64,000 bases of DNA, taken from contig NZ_FOPH01000005.1 of the NCBI RefSeq assembly GCF_900113415.1, forward strand, positions 1 to 64,000. Direction: 5' to 3'. A model generated the notes under the pieces. That model saw only the letters and a list, made by a program, of their open reading frames with translations. It searched no databases and was not told the DNA's origin. Both the position numbers and the translations under genes were made by a program. Below, piece after piece: positions 27,418 through 35,948 of this stretch (positions are counted from its first letter, which is position 1; each line of letters opens with the position of its first letter). Source of the DNA: Oribacterium sp. WCC10 (GTDB taxonomy: Bacteria; Bacillota; Clostridia; Lachnospirales; Lachnospiraceae).

Positions 27418-28455
27418 TTATGCTCCCTGAACTCCAAAGGAACAATTAGGGAAAATACATGTTTTACAATGCATACAGTAGCCGCCCATTCCAAGACGAG
27501 CTATGTCTTCTCCGGTCAGCACCTCACCAGCCAGTATTCTCGGAAGCATCAGATCAAATATGGTGCGCTTCTCATGCATTACACAACCCGGAAGTCCAAG
27601 CATAGGTATCTCATTGTTCTCACCTTTATATGCGAGCATGAACATGGCTCCCGGAAGAACAGGTGCACCATAGGTCACAACATTATCAGCAGTATGACTT
27701 AAGGCATAAGGAGTCTTGTCGTCGGGGTCAACGCTCATTCCACCGGTACATATAACCATGTCGGCACCCGCTGCAAGCACCTTTCTGATACAATCGATAA
27801 CCATCTCCGGATCATCGGAACTTATCTCATGAGCCACAACTTCCGAACCGAAAGCCTTAAGCTTCTGCTCGATAACCGGAGTAAATGTATCCTGAATGCG
27901 ACCGTAATAAACTTCATTTCCTGTGGTGACAAGTCCCACCTTTTTCTTCTGATACGGAAGAAGCCTGAATATCGGCTCATCTCCAACCTGAGCCTTGATA
28001 TCCTCCATCTTTGATCTCTCTATAGCGAGAGGAATGACTCTCATACCCGCAATATGCTGGCCCTTCTTAACCGGAAAATTGTTGTGTACGGAAGCGATCA
28101 TCATCTGTCCGTAATTATTTACACGGAAAAGTCTTTCACTGTCTATCTTGAGGAGTCCGTCACACTCAGCGATAAGTTCAAGCTTACCTTCCTTTATATC
28201 TTCACTTCTCGTAAGATTATCATTTCTGCAAAGATCATAGAGAACCTGAGCCGCATCATTTTCATGCATCATCTCGTCGTCCTCTTCCCAAATGTAAATA
28301 TGATCCTTACCCACTGAAAGAAGCACCGGGATATCCTCTTCCCTGATGACATGCCCCTTACGAAAAACCGGTCCCTTTTCTACGTCCTTTATGATTCTGG
28401 TTATATCCTGACACAGCATCTGACCTACTGCATCTTCTGTTCTCATCAATTTCAT
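27418..28455 (-). CDS. MoeA-like molybdopterin-binding protein with Cys-rich tail
   Basis: A 345-residue protein with a MoeA/MoaB-type molybdopterin-binding domain: VGLVTTGNEVYYG, VICTGGMSVDPDDKTP and VLPGAMFMLAY. It is shorter than E. coli MoeA and its N-terminal half differs. The tail carries four Cys spaced CxxCxxCxxxxC (CMHCKTCIFPNC), a pattern that could bind iron-sulfur or zinc. It probably helps insert molybdenum or deliver the cofactor. ATG 28455 follows TCAGGAG; a GTG at 28482 overlapping the regulator gene is the alternative. Confidence 0.88.
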   Translation of the reverse strand: MKLMRTEDAVGQMLCQDITRIIKDVEKGPVFRKGHVIREEDIPVLLSVGKDHIYIWEEDDEMMHENDAAQVLYDLCRNDNLTRSEDIKEGKLELIAECDGLLKIDSERLFRVNNYGQMMIASVHNNFPVKKGQHIAGMRVIPLAIERSKMEDIKAQVGDEPIFRLLPYQKKKVGLVTTGNEVYYGRIQDTFTPVIEQKLKAFGSEVVAHEISSDDPEMVIDCIRKVLAAGADMVICTGGMSVDPDDKTPYALSHTADNVVTYGAPVLPGAMFMLAYKGENNEIPMLGLPGCVMHEKRTIFDLMLPRILAGEVLTGEDIARLGMGGYCMHCKTCIFPNCSFGVQGA

Positions 28456-28478
28456 TGTTCTGATCTCCTGACGTTTTG

Positions 28479-28850
28479 TCACTCAGCGTTCTTAAGCCAT
28501 TCGCCGTTGTGGAATATCTCGTTGTACTTCTGCACACATACCTCATCCATCTCATGTAAAAATCTTTCGTACAACTCGATGATCTTTTCCCCATGCTCGG
28601 TAAGGTACGATTTTCCTCCGTCTTTTCCACCCTGGCAACGTTTGACCACACTGTATCCCAGGGTTTCTTCGCACTCGTGAATAATGCTCCATCCCTTACT
28701 ATAAGAGATGCCACACTTCTCACAGGCTTTCCGCACACTTGAAAAAGCATTGATCTGCTTAAACAGCGCCACACTCTCTGCACCCAAAAAAGGCTTTGAC
28801 CCGCATATCTGTATACTCAGTTCCGGTCTAAAGTGACATTGGCTTTGCAT
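28479..28850 (-). CDS. ModE-like winged-helix regulator (DNA-binding domain only)
   Basis: A 123-residue protein like the N-terminal LysR-type winged helix of ModE: AESVALFKQINAFSSVRKACEKCGISYSKGW, read as turn helices, then CEETLGYSVVKRCQGGKDGG, the wing. The C-terminal molybdate-binding domains of E. coli ModE are absent. As first gene of the molybdenum operon it probably regulates the operon, with ligand sensing unresolved. CGGAG lies upstream of ATG 28850. A perfect palindrome resembling a ModE box lies about 140 nt upstream. Confidence 0.88.
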   Translation of the reverse strand: MQSQCHFRPELSIQICGSKPFLGAESVALFKQINAFSSVRKACEKCGISYSKGWSIIHECEETLGYSVVKRCQGGKDGGKSYLTEHGEKIIELYERFLHEMDEVCVQKYNEIFHNGEWLKNAE

Positions 28851-28990
28851 ATTAAACTCCGTTTTTTCTCAACTAAACTCTTGCTCCCATGGTAAATTCA
28901 ACAAACATATAAGATATATTTCACTCTTATACTTACATACAGCCGTTTCGAAAAATATCTCTTCCACAGGCATGTGCTTAATAAAAACAT

Positions 28991-29018
28991 TCCGCATATA
29001 GCCTGATCTATATGCGGA
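28991..29018. promoter_or_regulatory. Perfect palindrome upstream of the molybdenum operon
   Basis: TCCGCATATA (28991-29000), 8 nt, then TATATGCGGA (29009-29018). It resembles the E. coli ModE operator half-site TCGTTATATA as I remember it. On the minus strand it is also followed by ATGTTTTTATT, so it could instead be the terminator of the preceding histidine-phosphatase gene. Confidence 0.5.
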
Positions 29019-29121
29019 TATGTTAAAAATTTACCATTGTTATATTGTAGTACAAAAAATCCAAAATGTTATACTGACATGAATTGTTTATCGTATTTTC
29101 TCGGATACAAAGATTATTTCA

Positions 29122-30066
29122 TCAAAGCATCAGTTTCTTCCAGAACAGTCTCCGTCCATTATCGGATCTTGTATTAAGAGCCTCTCTGTAAAGTTCCGGA
29201 TCGTCCGAATCCTTCATTTCTCTCACGAGAATGTTTACATGTCGGAAGCCAAGCCCTTTAGCCGTTTCTATAGCTTCGTCAAAACATCCGTCAAGGAGTT
29301 CCTTCTGATGAGCATCTGAAGATATAAGTATCTCGCCGCCAAGTTCCCGGAGATATCTCAAAAGTTCTGTTCCCGGATATGCTTCTTTTTTTCTTCCTCT
29401 GTTTACTGCACCAAGGTTAAGTTCAAACGGAATACCGTATCCGGCAAGCTTCTCCATAGCTTTACGTGCGGGTACCAGATATTTTTCGGAGGTCTCATCA
29501 AGGAAATGTCCACCATCCTCCTTTGAAAGATCGTTAAATCTTGTTATGAGATCAAAGTGTCCGATAAATGCAGGCTTCATCCTATCGCATATAAGTGCTT
29601 CAAATGCATAATACCGCTCAGACATCTCATAGAAGTCATCGTGAAAATATTTTCTGCAATGATCATGAAGCAGATCTACCGACGCATCGACTCCGCATAT
29701 GTCACAATCCGGTTGATTTTCGCGATGTGTTCCATAGGGCACTGTCCGGTTCCATACATCACTTCCCTGTACAGGTACAAAATGAGTAGAACCTATATAG
29801 TACTCGGTATCCTCAGCCGCATAAGGGTCATAAACATTATCAAGCTCAACACCTCTTATGATGTCGATGTCCTCGCGGTACTGTTCCTGAAGCCTCTTTA
29901 TCTCCCTAATATATGCCGGGATGTCCATTGAAACTCCGGGATCCACATGTCCGCTGAATCCAAGTTCTGTGAATCCTTTCCTGACAGCTTCTTTAATCAC
30001 GGATTCCGGAGTGTCCGATCCATCGCAAAATGTTGTATGTGTGTGAAAATTTGCATTAATCTTCAT
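29122..30066 (-). CDS. hisK: Histidinol-phosphatase, PHP family
   Basis: Removes phosphate from histidinol phosphate, the step before HisD. The 314-residue product begins NANFHTHTTFCDGSDTPE, the PHP metal motif, and has GFSGHVDPG, RGVELDNVYD, FIGHFDLITRF, and the late ISSDAHQKE with metal His/Asp. This is the Gram-positive HisK/HisJ type; the HisB here lacks a phosphatase domain, so the two fit. ATG 30066 follows GGGAGG. It is the last gene of the histidine cluster on this strand, after the spermidine-synthase-like gene. Confidence 0.9.
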   Translation of the reverse strand: MKINANFHTHTTFCDGSDTPESVIKEAVRKGFTELGFSGHVDPGVSMDIPAYIREIKRLQEQYREDIDIIRGVELDNVYDPYAAEDTEYYIGSTHFVPVQGSDVWNRTVPYGTHRENQPDCDICGVDASVDLLHDHCRKYFHDDFYEMSERYYAFEALICDRMKPAFIGHFDLITRFNDLSKEDGGHFLDETSEKYLVPARKAMEKLAGYGIPFELNLGAVNRGRKKEAYPGTELLRYLRELGGEILISSDAHQKELLDGCFDEAIETAKGLGFRHVNILVREMKDSDDPELYREALNTRSDNGRRLFWKKLML

Positions 30067-30216
30067 ATATCCTCCCACCTCTAATCACAGAGAAGAAGTG
30101 TTTATCAGTATTTCCTCAAAGTCTCAGAAGATGACACGTACTCTCAGAATAATTGATACTTCGTATCGAAAATCCGGCCAAAAAATCGCTTCAAAATACG
30201 TTCACACAGAAATCTG

Positions 30217-30990
30217 TCACATCTCAAAGGGTGCATCCGAAGCAAAGAAAATGCAGTTCTGCGGGACGTATGGATTTATTTCTTCATCACATTGAAGAAG
30301 AAATGTATAGTTGAATACTTCAGAAAATACATCCATATCCTCTTTTGCCTTTGCGTATCTCGGACCTCTAAGCGGAATAACCATATTGGCGGCATAGATA
30401 CCGTTTTCATTGAGACACGCCTTAACAAGCTCTGCGGATTTCTTGAGGAGAGAACTTGATTCATGTCCGACATAAGCATCATTCAGTATCACATCGTATC
30501 TAAGGTCTAAGGCATTACCCGCTTCTCTGATGCTGAGCGCTCTGTCGATGAGAAACTTATTGCCATCCCCGACTATAATCTGCAGATGCTCTCCGGCTTT
30601 TTTTTCGAGTTCACCGAGACCGAAGTATCTTCGTGCGGTATCTATAACCGGTTCGCTTATCTCGATGGCATCCATATACTTATCCGGATACATCCCAAGA
30701 TAATACTTAGGATATGCAAATCCTCCCCCACCGATAAGAAGAGTTCTCTTTATATTCTTGTTCAGACTGAATATCCAGTTGAAGCTTTCCATATAGTCAA
30801 AAGGAAGCTCAAACTCCATCTCAGGATCCGTGAACTGAGCCGACTGCATGGCATCATCCACTAGAAGAAAACGCATATGTTCTCCATCATAAAAACCCTC
30901 ACAGACTTCAATGTGTCCTGTGAGGGGGTCTTCTCTTGTATAAAGAGTTTTACGCTCTTCGATATATTCATCTATATTGAAATTTTCCAT
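30217..30990 (-). CDS. Spermidine-synthase-like methyltransferase-fold protein
   Basis: A 257-residue protein with a Rossmann SAM-type fold: the glycine-rich LLIGGGGFAYPKYYL, acidic loop AIEISEPVIDTARRYFG, VGDGNKFL, and YDVILNDAYVG. It resembles SpeE, but the catalytic DxxDP-type loop of true aminopropyltransferases is replaced by NDAYVGHE, so polyamine synthesis is doubtful. Its substrate is unknown. It sits between the Nudix gene and hisK, 252 nt after the former and 150 nt before the latter. AAGGA precedes ATG 30990. Confidence 0.8.
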   Translation of the reverse strand: MENFNIDEYIEERKTLYTREDPLTGHIEVCEGFYDGEHMRFLLVDDAMQSAQFTDPEMEFELPFDYMESFNWIFSLNKNIKRTLLIGGGGFAYPKYYLGMYPDKYMDAIEISEPVIDTARRYFGLGELEKKAGEHLQIIVGDGNKFLIDRALSIREAGNALDLRYDVILNDAYVGHESSSLLKKSAELVKACLNENGIYAANMVIPLRGPRYAKAKEDMDVFSEVFNYTFLLQCDEEINPYVPQNCIFFASDAPFEM

Positions 30991-31043
30991 CAAATATCCT
31001 TTTCAAGCAGGAATTCCTATATCAGTAGACCGCAAATGCTGTT

Positions 31044-31154
31044 GACACTCGCTGATTAGCGCCAACGCACACATTCGTATGCATTGAGCAGGAATCCTTA
31101 TGATTCCTTTGAAACGCTCAAAGCCGCGTGGCTCCTTCGATTAAAAATCGAAGG
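31044..31154. repeat. Dispersed intergenic repeat tail and hairpin
   Basis: 31044-31100 repeats the tail seen at 9481-9531 (CTGATTAGCGCCAAC, GAGCAGGAATCCTTA). It is followed by a perfect 9-bp hairpin, CCTTCGATT/AATCGAAGG (31134-31154). It fills part of the 252-nt gap between the Nudix and spermidine-synthase-like genes. Confidence 0.55.
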
Positions 31155-31242
31155 CAGTTATGCTGCTGAACACTCAAACTTGGGTCCTTTTGCAGTGCAA
31201 TGAGCCAAACGCGCCGGACAGGTAATCAGCAAAATGTCACGA

Positions 31243-31770
31243 CTATGTCCTGTTAAGCGCCTGCAGGAGCCTCTTATAATGCAGGAATTCCGAATTTTTA
31301 TTTAGACCTGTGATCTCGTCTATTGTAGCAAAACGATGATCGATAGCCTCTGATTTCTGGATATTAACATCATTCTCATTAAATGGGAATATAAAGTGAT
31401 AGATATCTACAAAATAGTTGTCGCCTCTTTCGAGATCCTCATTCATATAAGAGTATATCGGAGTTCTCTGATCCATCGGACACACAGTCACGTCAAGTCC
31501 GGTTTCCTCCTGGACTTCTCTTACAACTGCATCAAACGAAGACTCGCCTGCCATGGAAGCGCCTCCCGGAATCTCCCAGGCTCCCGCTGCCCACTTCTTG
31601 TCCAGGGCTCGGCGGGTTATGAGCATCCGCCCGTCAGAAGGTCTTTCAAGGATGGCAAGAACATACATCATGAACTCGCCTTTTTTGAGTGGCGTTTTCC
31701 TGTCGGCTATACGTCCCGTTCTCTCCTTTTTATCATTATAAATATCCATGTATTCTATTTTCTGACTCAT
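31243..31770 (-). CDS. Nudix hydrolase coupled to hisI
   Basis: A 175-residue Nudix protein with a complete Nudix box: GASMAGE, seven residues, then REVQEETGL. Such enzymes split nucleoside diphosphates linked to another group. ATG 31770 overlaps the hisI stop by four nt (ATGA) and has GGGAG upstream, so the two are translationally coupled. The position is striking because the operon lacks hisE, the phosphoribosyl-ATP pyrophosphohydrolase, whose chemistry is also cleavage of a nucleotide phosphoanhydride. A role as a HisE substitute is only a hypothesis; the general look (IYNDKKERTGR, PLKKGEFMMYV) also fits broad-range Clostridia Nudix proteins. Confidence 0.9.
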   Translation of the reverse strand: MSQKIEYMDIYNDKKERTGRIADRKTPLKKGEFMMYVLAILERPSDGRMLITRRALDKKWAAGAWEIPGGASMAGESSFDAVVREVQEETGLDVTVCPMDQRTPIYSYMNEDLERGDNYFVDIYHFIFPFNENDVNIQKSEAIDHRFATIDEITGLNKNSEFLHYKRLLQALNRT

Positions 31771-32138
31771 CTGATTCTCCCTATAGGCTTGTTCTCCGGC
31801 CACTCCTTCCGAAGCGACTCGTCGAAACAGCTGTCATTTCCCCGGTGGCAGGCAGGTCCGTCTTTCACCACCTGCACAAGTATGGCATCATTATCACAGT
31901 CCGCTTCCATAGTTACGATATGCTGATAGTTTCCGCTGGTTGCTCCCTTCAGCCAGAGTTCCTGACGTGAGCGGGACCAGAAACAGGTACATCCTTTCTC
32001 AAGAGTGATTCCCATGGACTCACGATTCATGTATGCGAGAGTCAACACCCTCTTTGTCACATAATCCTGAACTATACATGGTACCAGCCCCTTTTCATCA
32101 AACTTCACCTTATCAATGTCAAATGCTTCTATCGCCAT
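31767..32138 (-). CDS. hisI: Phosphoribosyl-AMP cyclohydrolase
   Basis: Opens the adenine ring of PR-AMP, the third step of histidine synthesis. The 123-residue protein shows LVPCIVQDYVTKRVLTLAYMN, SRSRQELWLKGATSGN and the metal-binding CDNDAILVQV followed by GPACHRGNDSCF (parts read separately). There is no HisE domain at the C-terminus, unlike the HisIE fusions seen in many Firmicutes. I chose ATG 32138 behind GGGGTGAGAGT; a longer ORF to 32192 lacks homologous sequence. The Nudix gene overlaps its stop. Confidence 0.95.
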   Translation of the reverse strand: MAIEAFDIDKVKFDEKGLVPCIVQDYVTKRVLTLAYMNRESMGITLEKGCTCFWSRSRQELWLKGATSGNYQHIVTMEADCDNDAILVQVVKDGPACHRGNDSCFDESLRKEWPENKPIGRIR

Positions 32139-32244
32139 ACTCTCACCCCAAATCCATCTTTCAGAAATATCTTCACATTCAGTAAAACTCACACTATGTG
32201 ATCCATACCGTTTTCAACCGAAGCGCATAGTTCTGCATGAACAT

Positions 32245-32320
32245 ATGACGTAAGTGTCAAAAGTATTTGCCACTCACAATGATGCGCTGCACGTACACAT
32301 TCGTGTGCAACGTGCTGCAT
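32245..32320 (+). repeat. Dispersed intergenic repeat with hairpin
   Basis: The core ATGACGTAAGTGTCAAAAGT lies at 32245-32264. A hairpin follows: GATGC..GCACGT (from 32281) with ACGTGC..GCATC (to 32320). It lies between hisI and hisF. Confidence 0.6.
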
Positions 32321-32358
32321 CAACATATCATTCGGGCAAAAACATGAATAGATACCAT

Positions 32359-33117
32359 TTACAGTCTCACCGGAATACCTTCCTCTTTCAGTGTCTTCTT
32401 AAGATCACCGATCTTGACTTCACCAAAATGAAATATAGATGCCGCAAGTCCTGCGGAAATATCCGGTATCTCATGGAAAAGATCTACGAAATCCGAGATT
32501 GATCCAGCACCTCCTGATGCGATGACAGGAACCTGTACGATTTCATTAACAGCCTTCAGCATCTCAATATCAAAGCCCTTTTTAACTCCATCAGTGTCAA
32601 TGGAATTGAGAACCACTTCACCTGCTCCGCGCTCCACTCCTTCCTTTATCCAGTTAAGGGCATCCATGCCGGTGTCGACTCTTCCGCCGTTAAGGAATAC
32701 ATGGAAGCTGTCATCCACGCGCTTTGCATCAACAGAAAGGACAACACACTGATTACCGTATTTTCTGGCCGCCTCATCAATAAGTCCCGGATTCTTGATG
32801 GCACCGGAATTGACCGAAACCTTGTCCGCGCCACATTTTAAAACCCTGTCAAAATCCTCTACTGTGTTGATTCCTCCACCCACCGTAAGAGGGATGAAAA
32901 TCTGACTGGCCACTTCTGTAAGTATATCCGTAAAAAGTCTTCTTCCCTCGAAGCTGGCGGTAATGTCATAGAACACCAGCTCATCGGCTCCGCAGTCACT
33001 ATAATACCTGCCAAGCTCAACCGGACTGTTTACATCCTTGAGTCCCTCGAAATTTACGCCCTTTACCACACGTCCGTCTCTCACATCAAGACATGGAATT
33101 ATTCTCTTCGTAATCAT
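32359..33117 (-). CDS. hisF: Imidazole glycerol phosphate synthase cyclase subunit
   Basis: With HisH makes imidazole glycerol phosphate and AICAR. The 252-residue TIM barrel shows IIPCLDVRDGRVVKGVNF with the first catalytic Asp, PLTVGGGI, SVNSGAI, and NSIDTDGVKKGFD with the second Asp, then VIASGGAGS. ATG 33117 follows GATGGAG. It starts 10 nt after the hisA stop. A 220-nt gap with a repeat copy separates it from hisI. Confidence 0.97.
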   Translation of the reverse strand: MITKRIIPCLDVRDGRVVKGVNFEGLKDVNSPVELGRYYSDCGADELVFYDITASFEGRRLFTDILTEVASQIFIPLTVGGGINTVEDFDRVLKCGADKVSVNSGAIKNPGLIDEAARKYGNQCVVLSVDAKRVDDSFHVFLNGGRVDTGMDALNWIKEGVERGAGEVVLNSIDTDGVKKGFDIEMLKAVNEIVQVPVIASGGAGSISDFVDLFHEIPDISAGLAASIFHFGEVKIGDLKKTLKEEGIPVRL

Positions 33118-33127
33118 GTTCTCTCCA

Positions 33128-33847
33128 TCACCCTTCATTCACAAGCTTCAACGCATCTTCAAGCTTTATGGCTCCGTTATACATCGCCTTTCCGAGAATG
33201 GCTCCGTATATATCCATCTTTTTAAGTGCTCTTAAATCATCAAGCGTTGAAACTCCGCCCGATGCGGTAATGTCTATACCCTGAAGTCCGGAAAGCTTAT
33301 CATACAGCGGAAGATTGGTGCCCTTCATTGCTCCATCCCTGGAGATGTCTGTAACGATAGCTGTTTTTACACCCATGTCTCTAAGGTTAAGAAGAAAGTC
33401 AAACATGTCCACATCGAGAACTTCCAGCCAGCCCTTTACAGCTACCTTTCCATCCTTTGCATCAACTCCGACCGCTATCTTCTCTCCCCACTTCGCAACC
33501 GCCTCTTCGAGAAATGCTTTGTCCGTTACAGCCTTGGTTCCGAGGATAACTCGTGATACTCCTGCGCTTAGATATTTATCGATAGTCTCAAAACTTCTGA
33601 TTCCTCCGCCTATCTCAATATTGAGACCTGTCTCCTTTGCGATGGAACTCACCACATCGAAGTTTGGTGTTGTCCCGTCCTTTGCTCCTTCGAGATCTAC
33701 GAGATGCAGCCACCTGCCTCCCATGGCCTCGATATCTTTGGCGGTGCCCAACGGATCTTCACTGTAAACCGTCATCTGTGCATAATCGCCTTTTACAAGT
33801 CTCACCACCTTGTGGTCATAAAGATCAATTGCCGGAAAAAGAAGCAT
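33128..33847 (-). CDS. hisA: ProFAR isomerase HisA
   Basis: 1-(5-phosphoribosyl)-5-[(5-phosphoribosylamino)methylideneamino]imidazole-4-carboxamide isomerase. The 239-residue TIM barrel shows FPAIDLYDHKVVRLVKGDY with the first catalytic Asp, EIGGGIRS, VILGTKAV, and TDISRDGAMKGTN with the second Asp, then TASGGVS. GGAGG precedes ATG 33847. It lies between hisH (36 nt upstream) and hisF. Confidence 0.97.
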   Translation of the reverse strand: MLLFPAIDLYDHKVVRLVKGDYAQMTVYSEDPLGTAKDIEAMGGRWLHLVDLEGAKDGTTPNFDVVSSIAKETGLNIEIGGGIRSFETIDKYLSAGVSRVILGTKAVTDKAFLEEAVAKWGEKIAVGVDAKDGKVAVKGWLEVLDVDMFDFLLNLRDMGVKTAIVTDISRDGAMKGTNLPLYDKLSGLQGIDITASGGVSTLDDLRALKKMDIYGAILGKAMYNGAIKLEDALKLVNEG

Positions 33848-33883
33848 AAGTCCTCCTATTTGCTAAGTGTATCGGGATTCCCA

Positions 33884-34543
33884 TCAAAGTTCCGCAAATG
33901 CCTTCAGTATCTTAAGTCCCACTTCTCCGCTCTTTTCCGGATGGAACTGTGTACCGAAGACATTGTTATTCTGTACTGCTGCGGTCAGAAATGATCCATA
34001 CTCGGCTGTTGCCGTAAGATTTCTGACACATTCAAATGCCGCATAGCTATGCACAAAATAAACGTGATCTCCCTCTTTTAAATCCTTAAAAATCGGAGAT
34101 CTGCCGTTAGGAGCTCCGAATGCGTCACATTTTGCAGCTGATAATCCATTTCTCTCTATAAAATGAAGACTGTTCCATCCCATATGAGGAATATCCAGAT
34201 TCTCAGGTATCTCCCCTTCTATAGGACGAACCACTCCCGGAACCAGTCCCAGTCCCTCATGTTCGCCATATTCATAGGACTTTTCAAACAGAAGCTGCAT
34301 TCCCAGACATATTCCCAGAAACGGCTTTCCTGTTGCAGCCTGCTCCTTGACAAAATCAAATAGTCCTTTATCTCTCAGTTTTTGAACCGCGTCACCAAAG
34401 GCTCCTACTCCCGGAAGAATGACATGATCCGCATTCTCTATGATTTCCTTTTCTGATGTAACTACAGCTTCAGCTCCTATAGAAGCTATGGAACTTTTCA
34501 GTGAAAACAGATTTCCTACTCCATAGTCAATTATTGCAATCAT
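33884..34543 (-). CDS. hisH: Imidazole glycerol phosphate synthase glutamine amidotransferase subunit
   Basis: Supplies ammonia from glutamine to HisF. The 219-residue class I amidotransferase has VILPGVGAFGD (oxyanion strand), the nucleophile Cys in LGICLGMQLLFE, HMGWNSL, and the His-Glu pair in QFHPEKSGEVG. The insert around residues 130-155 (ERNGLSAAKCDAFGAPNGRS in part) makes it slightly longer than the usual ~200. CAGGAG lies upstream of ATG 34543. Confidence 0.97.
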   Translation of the reverse strand: MIAIIDYGVGNLFSLKSSIASIGAEAVVTSEKEIIENADHVILPGVGAFGDAVQKLRDKGLFDFVKEQAATGKPFLGICLGMQLLFEKSYEYGEHEGLGLVPGVVRPIEGEIPENLDIPHMGWNSLHFIERNGLSAAKCDAFGAPNGRSPIFKDLKEGDHVYFVHSYAAFECVRNLTATAEYGSFLTAAVQNNNVFGTQFHPEKSGEVGLKILKAFAEL

Positions 34544-34569
34544 TTACTATCTCCTGTCACAGATGGTCG

Positions 34570-35856
34570 TCAGTCCCTGTCCTCTTTGCCAAAACGAATA
34601 TCTACCGCACGGGCGTGTGCTGTGAGTCCTTCTCTTCTTGCAAAAAGTGAGATCTTGTCATAATCATTTTCCAATGCTTCCTTTGTGTAGTAGCTATACT
34701 GCATCTTCTTAACGAAGTCATCCACTGAAAGCGGGCTGTAGAAACGGGCTGTTCCGGATGTGGGAAGTGTGTGATTCGGGCCTGCGAAGTAGTCTCCGGT
34801 AGGCTCTGCATTGTAACGTCCAAGGAAAACCGAACCTGCATTCTTTATAAGAGGAAGATAATCAAACGGCTGGTCAACGCATACTTCCATGTGCTCAGGA
34901 GCTATACGGTTAGCCACATCGATACCTTCCATCAGGTTGTGAGCAACTATTATCTTTCCGTTATTCTCTATGGAAGGACGTGCAATATCCTCTCTTGTAA
35001 GCTTCTTAAGCTGAACCTCCAGTTCTTCCTGAACTGCCTTTGCAAGCTCCATGGACTCTGTGATAAGTACAGCGGAAGCATTTTTATCATGTTCAGCCTG
35101 ACTTAAGAGATCAGCCGCAACAAATCGCGGATCTGATTTTCCGTCTGCCAGTACAAGTACCTCTGAAGGGCCTGCAATCATGTCGATACCAACCTGTCCG
35201 AATACCTGCTTCTTTGCTTCTGCCACAAATGCATTACCCGGTCCAACGATCTTGTCGACTCTCGGTATTGACTCCGTTCCGTATGCAAGGGCAGCAACCG
35301 CCTGAGCACCGCCTACCTTAAATATACGTCCCACTCCTGCGACGTGTGCCGCCGCGAGGATATATGGATTGACACTTCCTTCTTTATTGGGAGGTGTGAC
35401 CATAACGATCTCGGATACTCCCGCAATCTTTGCAGGTATGGAATCCATCAGAACCGTGGATGGATAAGCGGCTGTGCCTCCGGGAACATAGAGTCCCACT
35501 TTCTCAAGAGGGATCACTCTCTGACCCAGGATGACACCCGGCTTATCCGCCATTATAAAACTGTTTCTAACCTGCTTCTCGTGAAATGCACTGATGTTCT
35601 TTGCAGCTTCCTCAAGCACAGCGATAAACTCCGGCTCCACCTTTGTAAGCGCATCCTCGATTTCCTTTTCAGAAACCAGGAAATCCGAAAGCTCTACATG
35701 ATCAAACTTTGAGCTGTATTCCTTTAATGCTTCATCACCCTTCTCTCTCACATGGGCGATGATATCCTTAACGATATCCTCTACACTGCTGGTTGGTTCA
35801 AAACGGGCGAAAATCTCTTCATCCTTAATCTTTCCCATCTCAAAAATCTTGATCAT
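34570..35856 (-). CDS. hisD: Histidinol dehydrogenase
   Basis: Zinc enzyme for the last two oxidation steps to histidine. At 428 residues it is full length. Motifs include YVPGGTAAYPSTVLM, IAGPSEVLVLAD, DLLSQAEHDKNASA with metal ligands, IAPEHMEV and the late GPNHTLPTSGTARF. ATG 35856 follows CCGGAGGAAAAG. An in-frame extension up to 35916 has no family sequence. It lies between hisG and hisH. Confidence 0.97.
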   Translation of the reverse strand: MIKIFEMGKIKDEEIFARFEPTSSVEDIVKDIIAHVREKGDEALKEYSSKFDHVELSDFLVSEKEIEDALTKVEPEFIAVLEEAAKNISAFHEKQVRNSFIMADKPGVILGQRVIPLEKVGLYVPGGTAAYPSTVLMDSIPAKIAGVSEIVMVTPPNKEGSVNPYILAAAHVAGVGRIFKVGGAQAVAALAYGTESIPRVDKIVGPGNAFVAEAKKQVFGQVGIDMIAGPSEVLVLADGKSDPRFVAADLLSQAEHDKNASAVLITESMELAKAVQEELEVQLKKLTREDIARPSIENNGKIIVAHNLMEGIDVANRIAPEHMEVCVDQPFDYLPLIKNAGSVFLGRYNAEPTGDYFAGPNHTLPTSGTARFYSPLSVDDFVKKMQYSYYTKEALENDYDKISLFARREGLTAHARAVDIRFGKEDRD

Positions 35857-35948
35857 CACTTTTCCTCCGGATTGTCTGCCGACCTGGATTCCTGTCTCAG
35901 CCGGCATCATACTCATGATTCTTACTGATTACTTCATCACATATTTTG

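Noticed and set aside
31243-31770. HisE domain hidden in the Nudix ORF or in another frame
   Set aside because: The frame encodes a clear Nudix box, and no HisE-like helix motif was seen in other frames.
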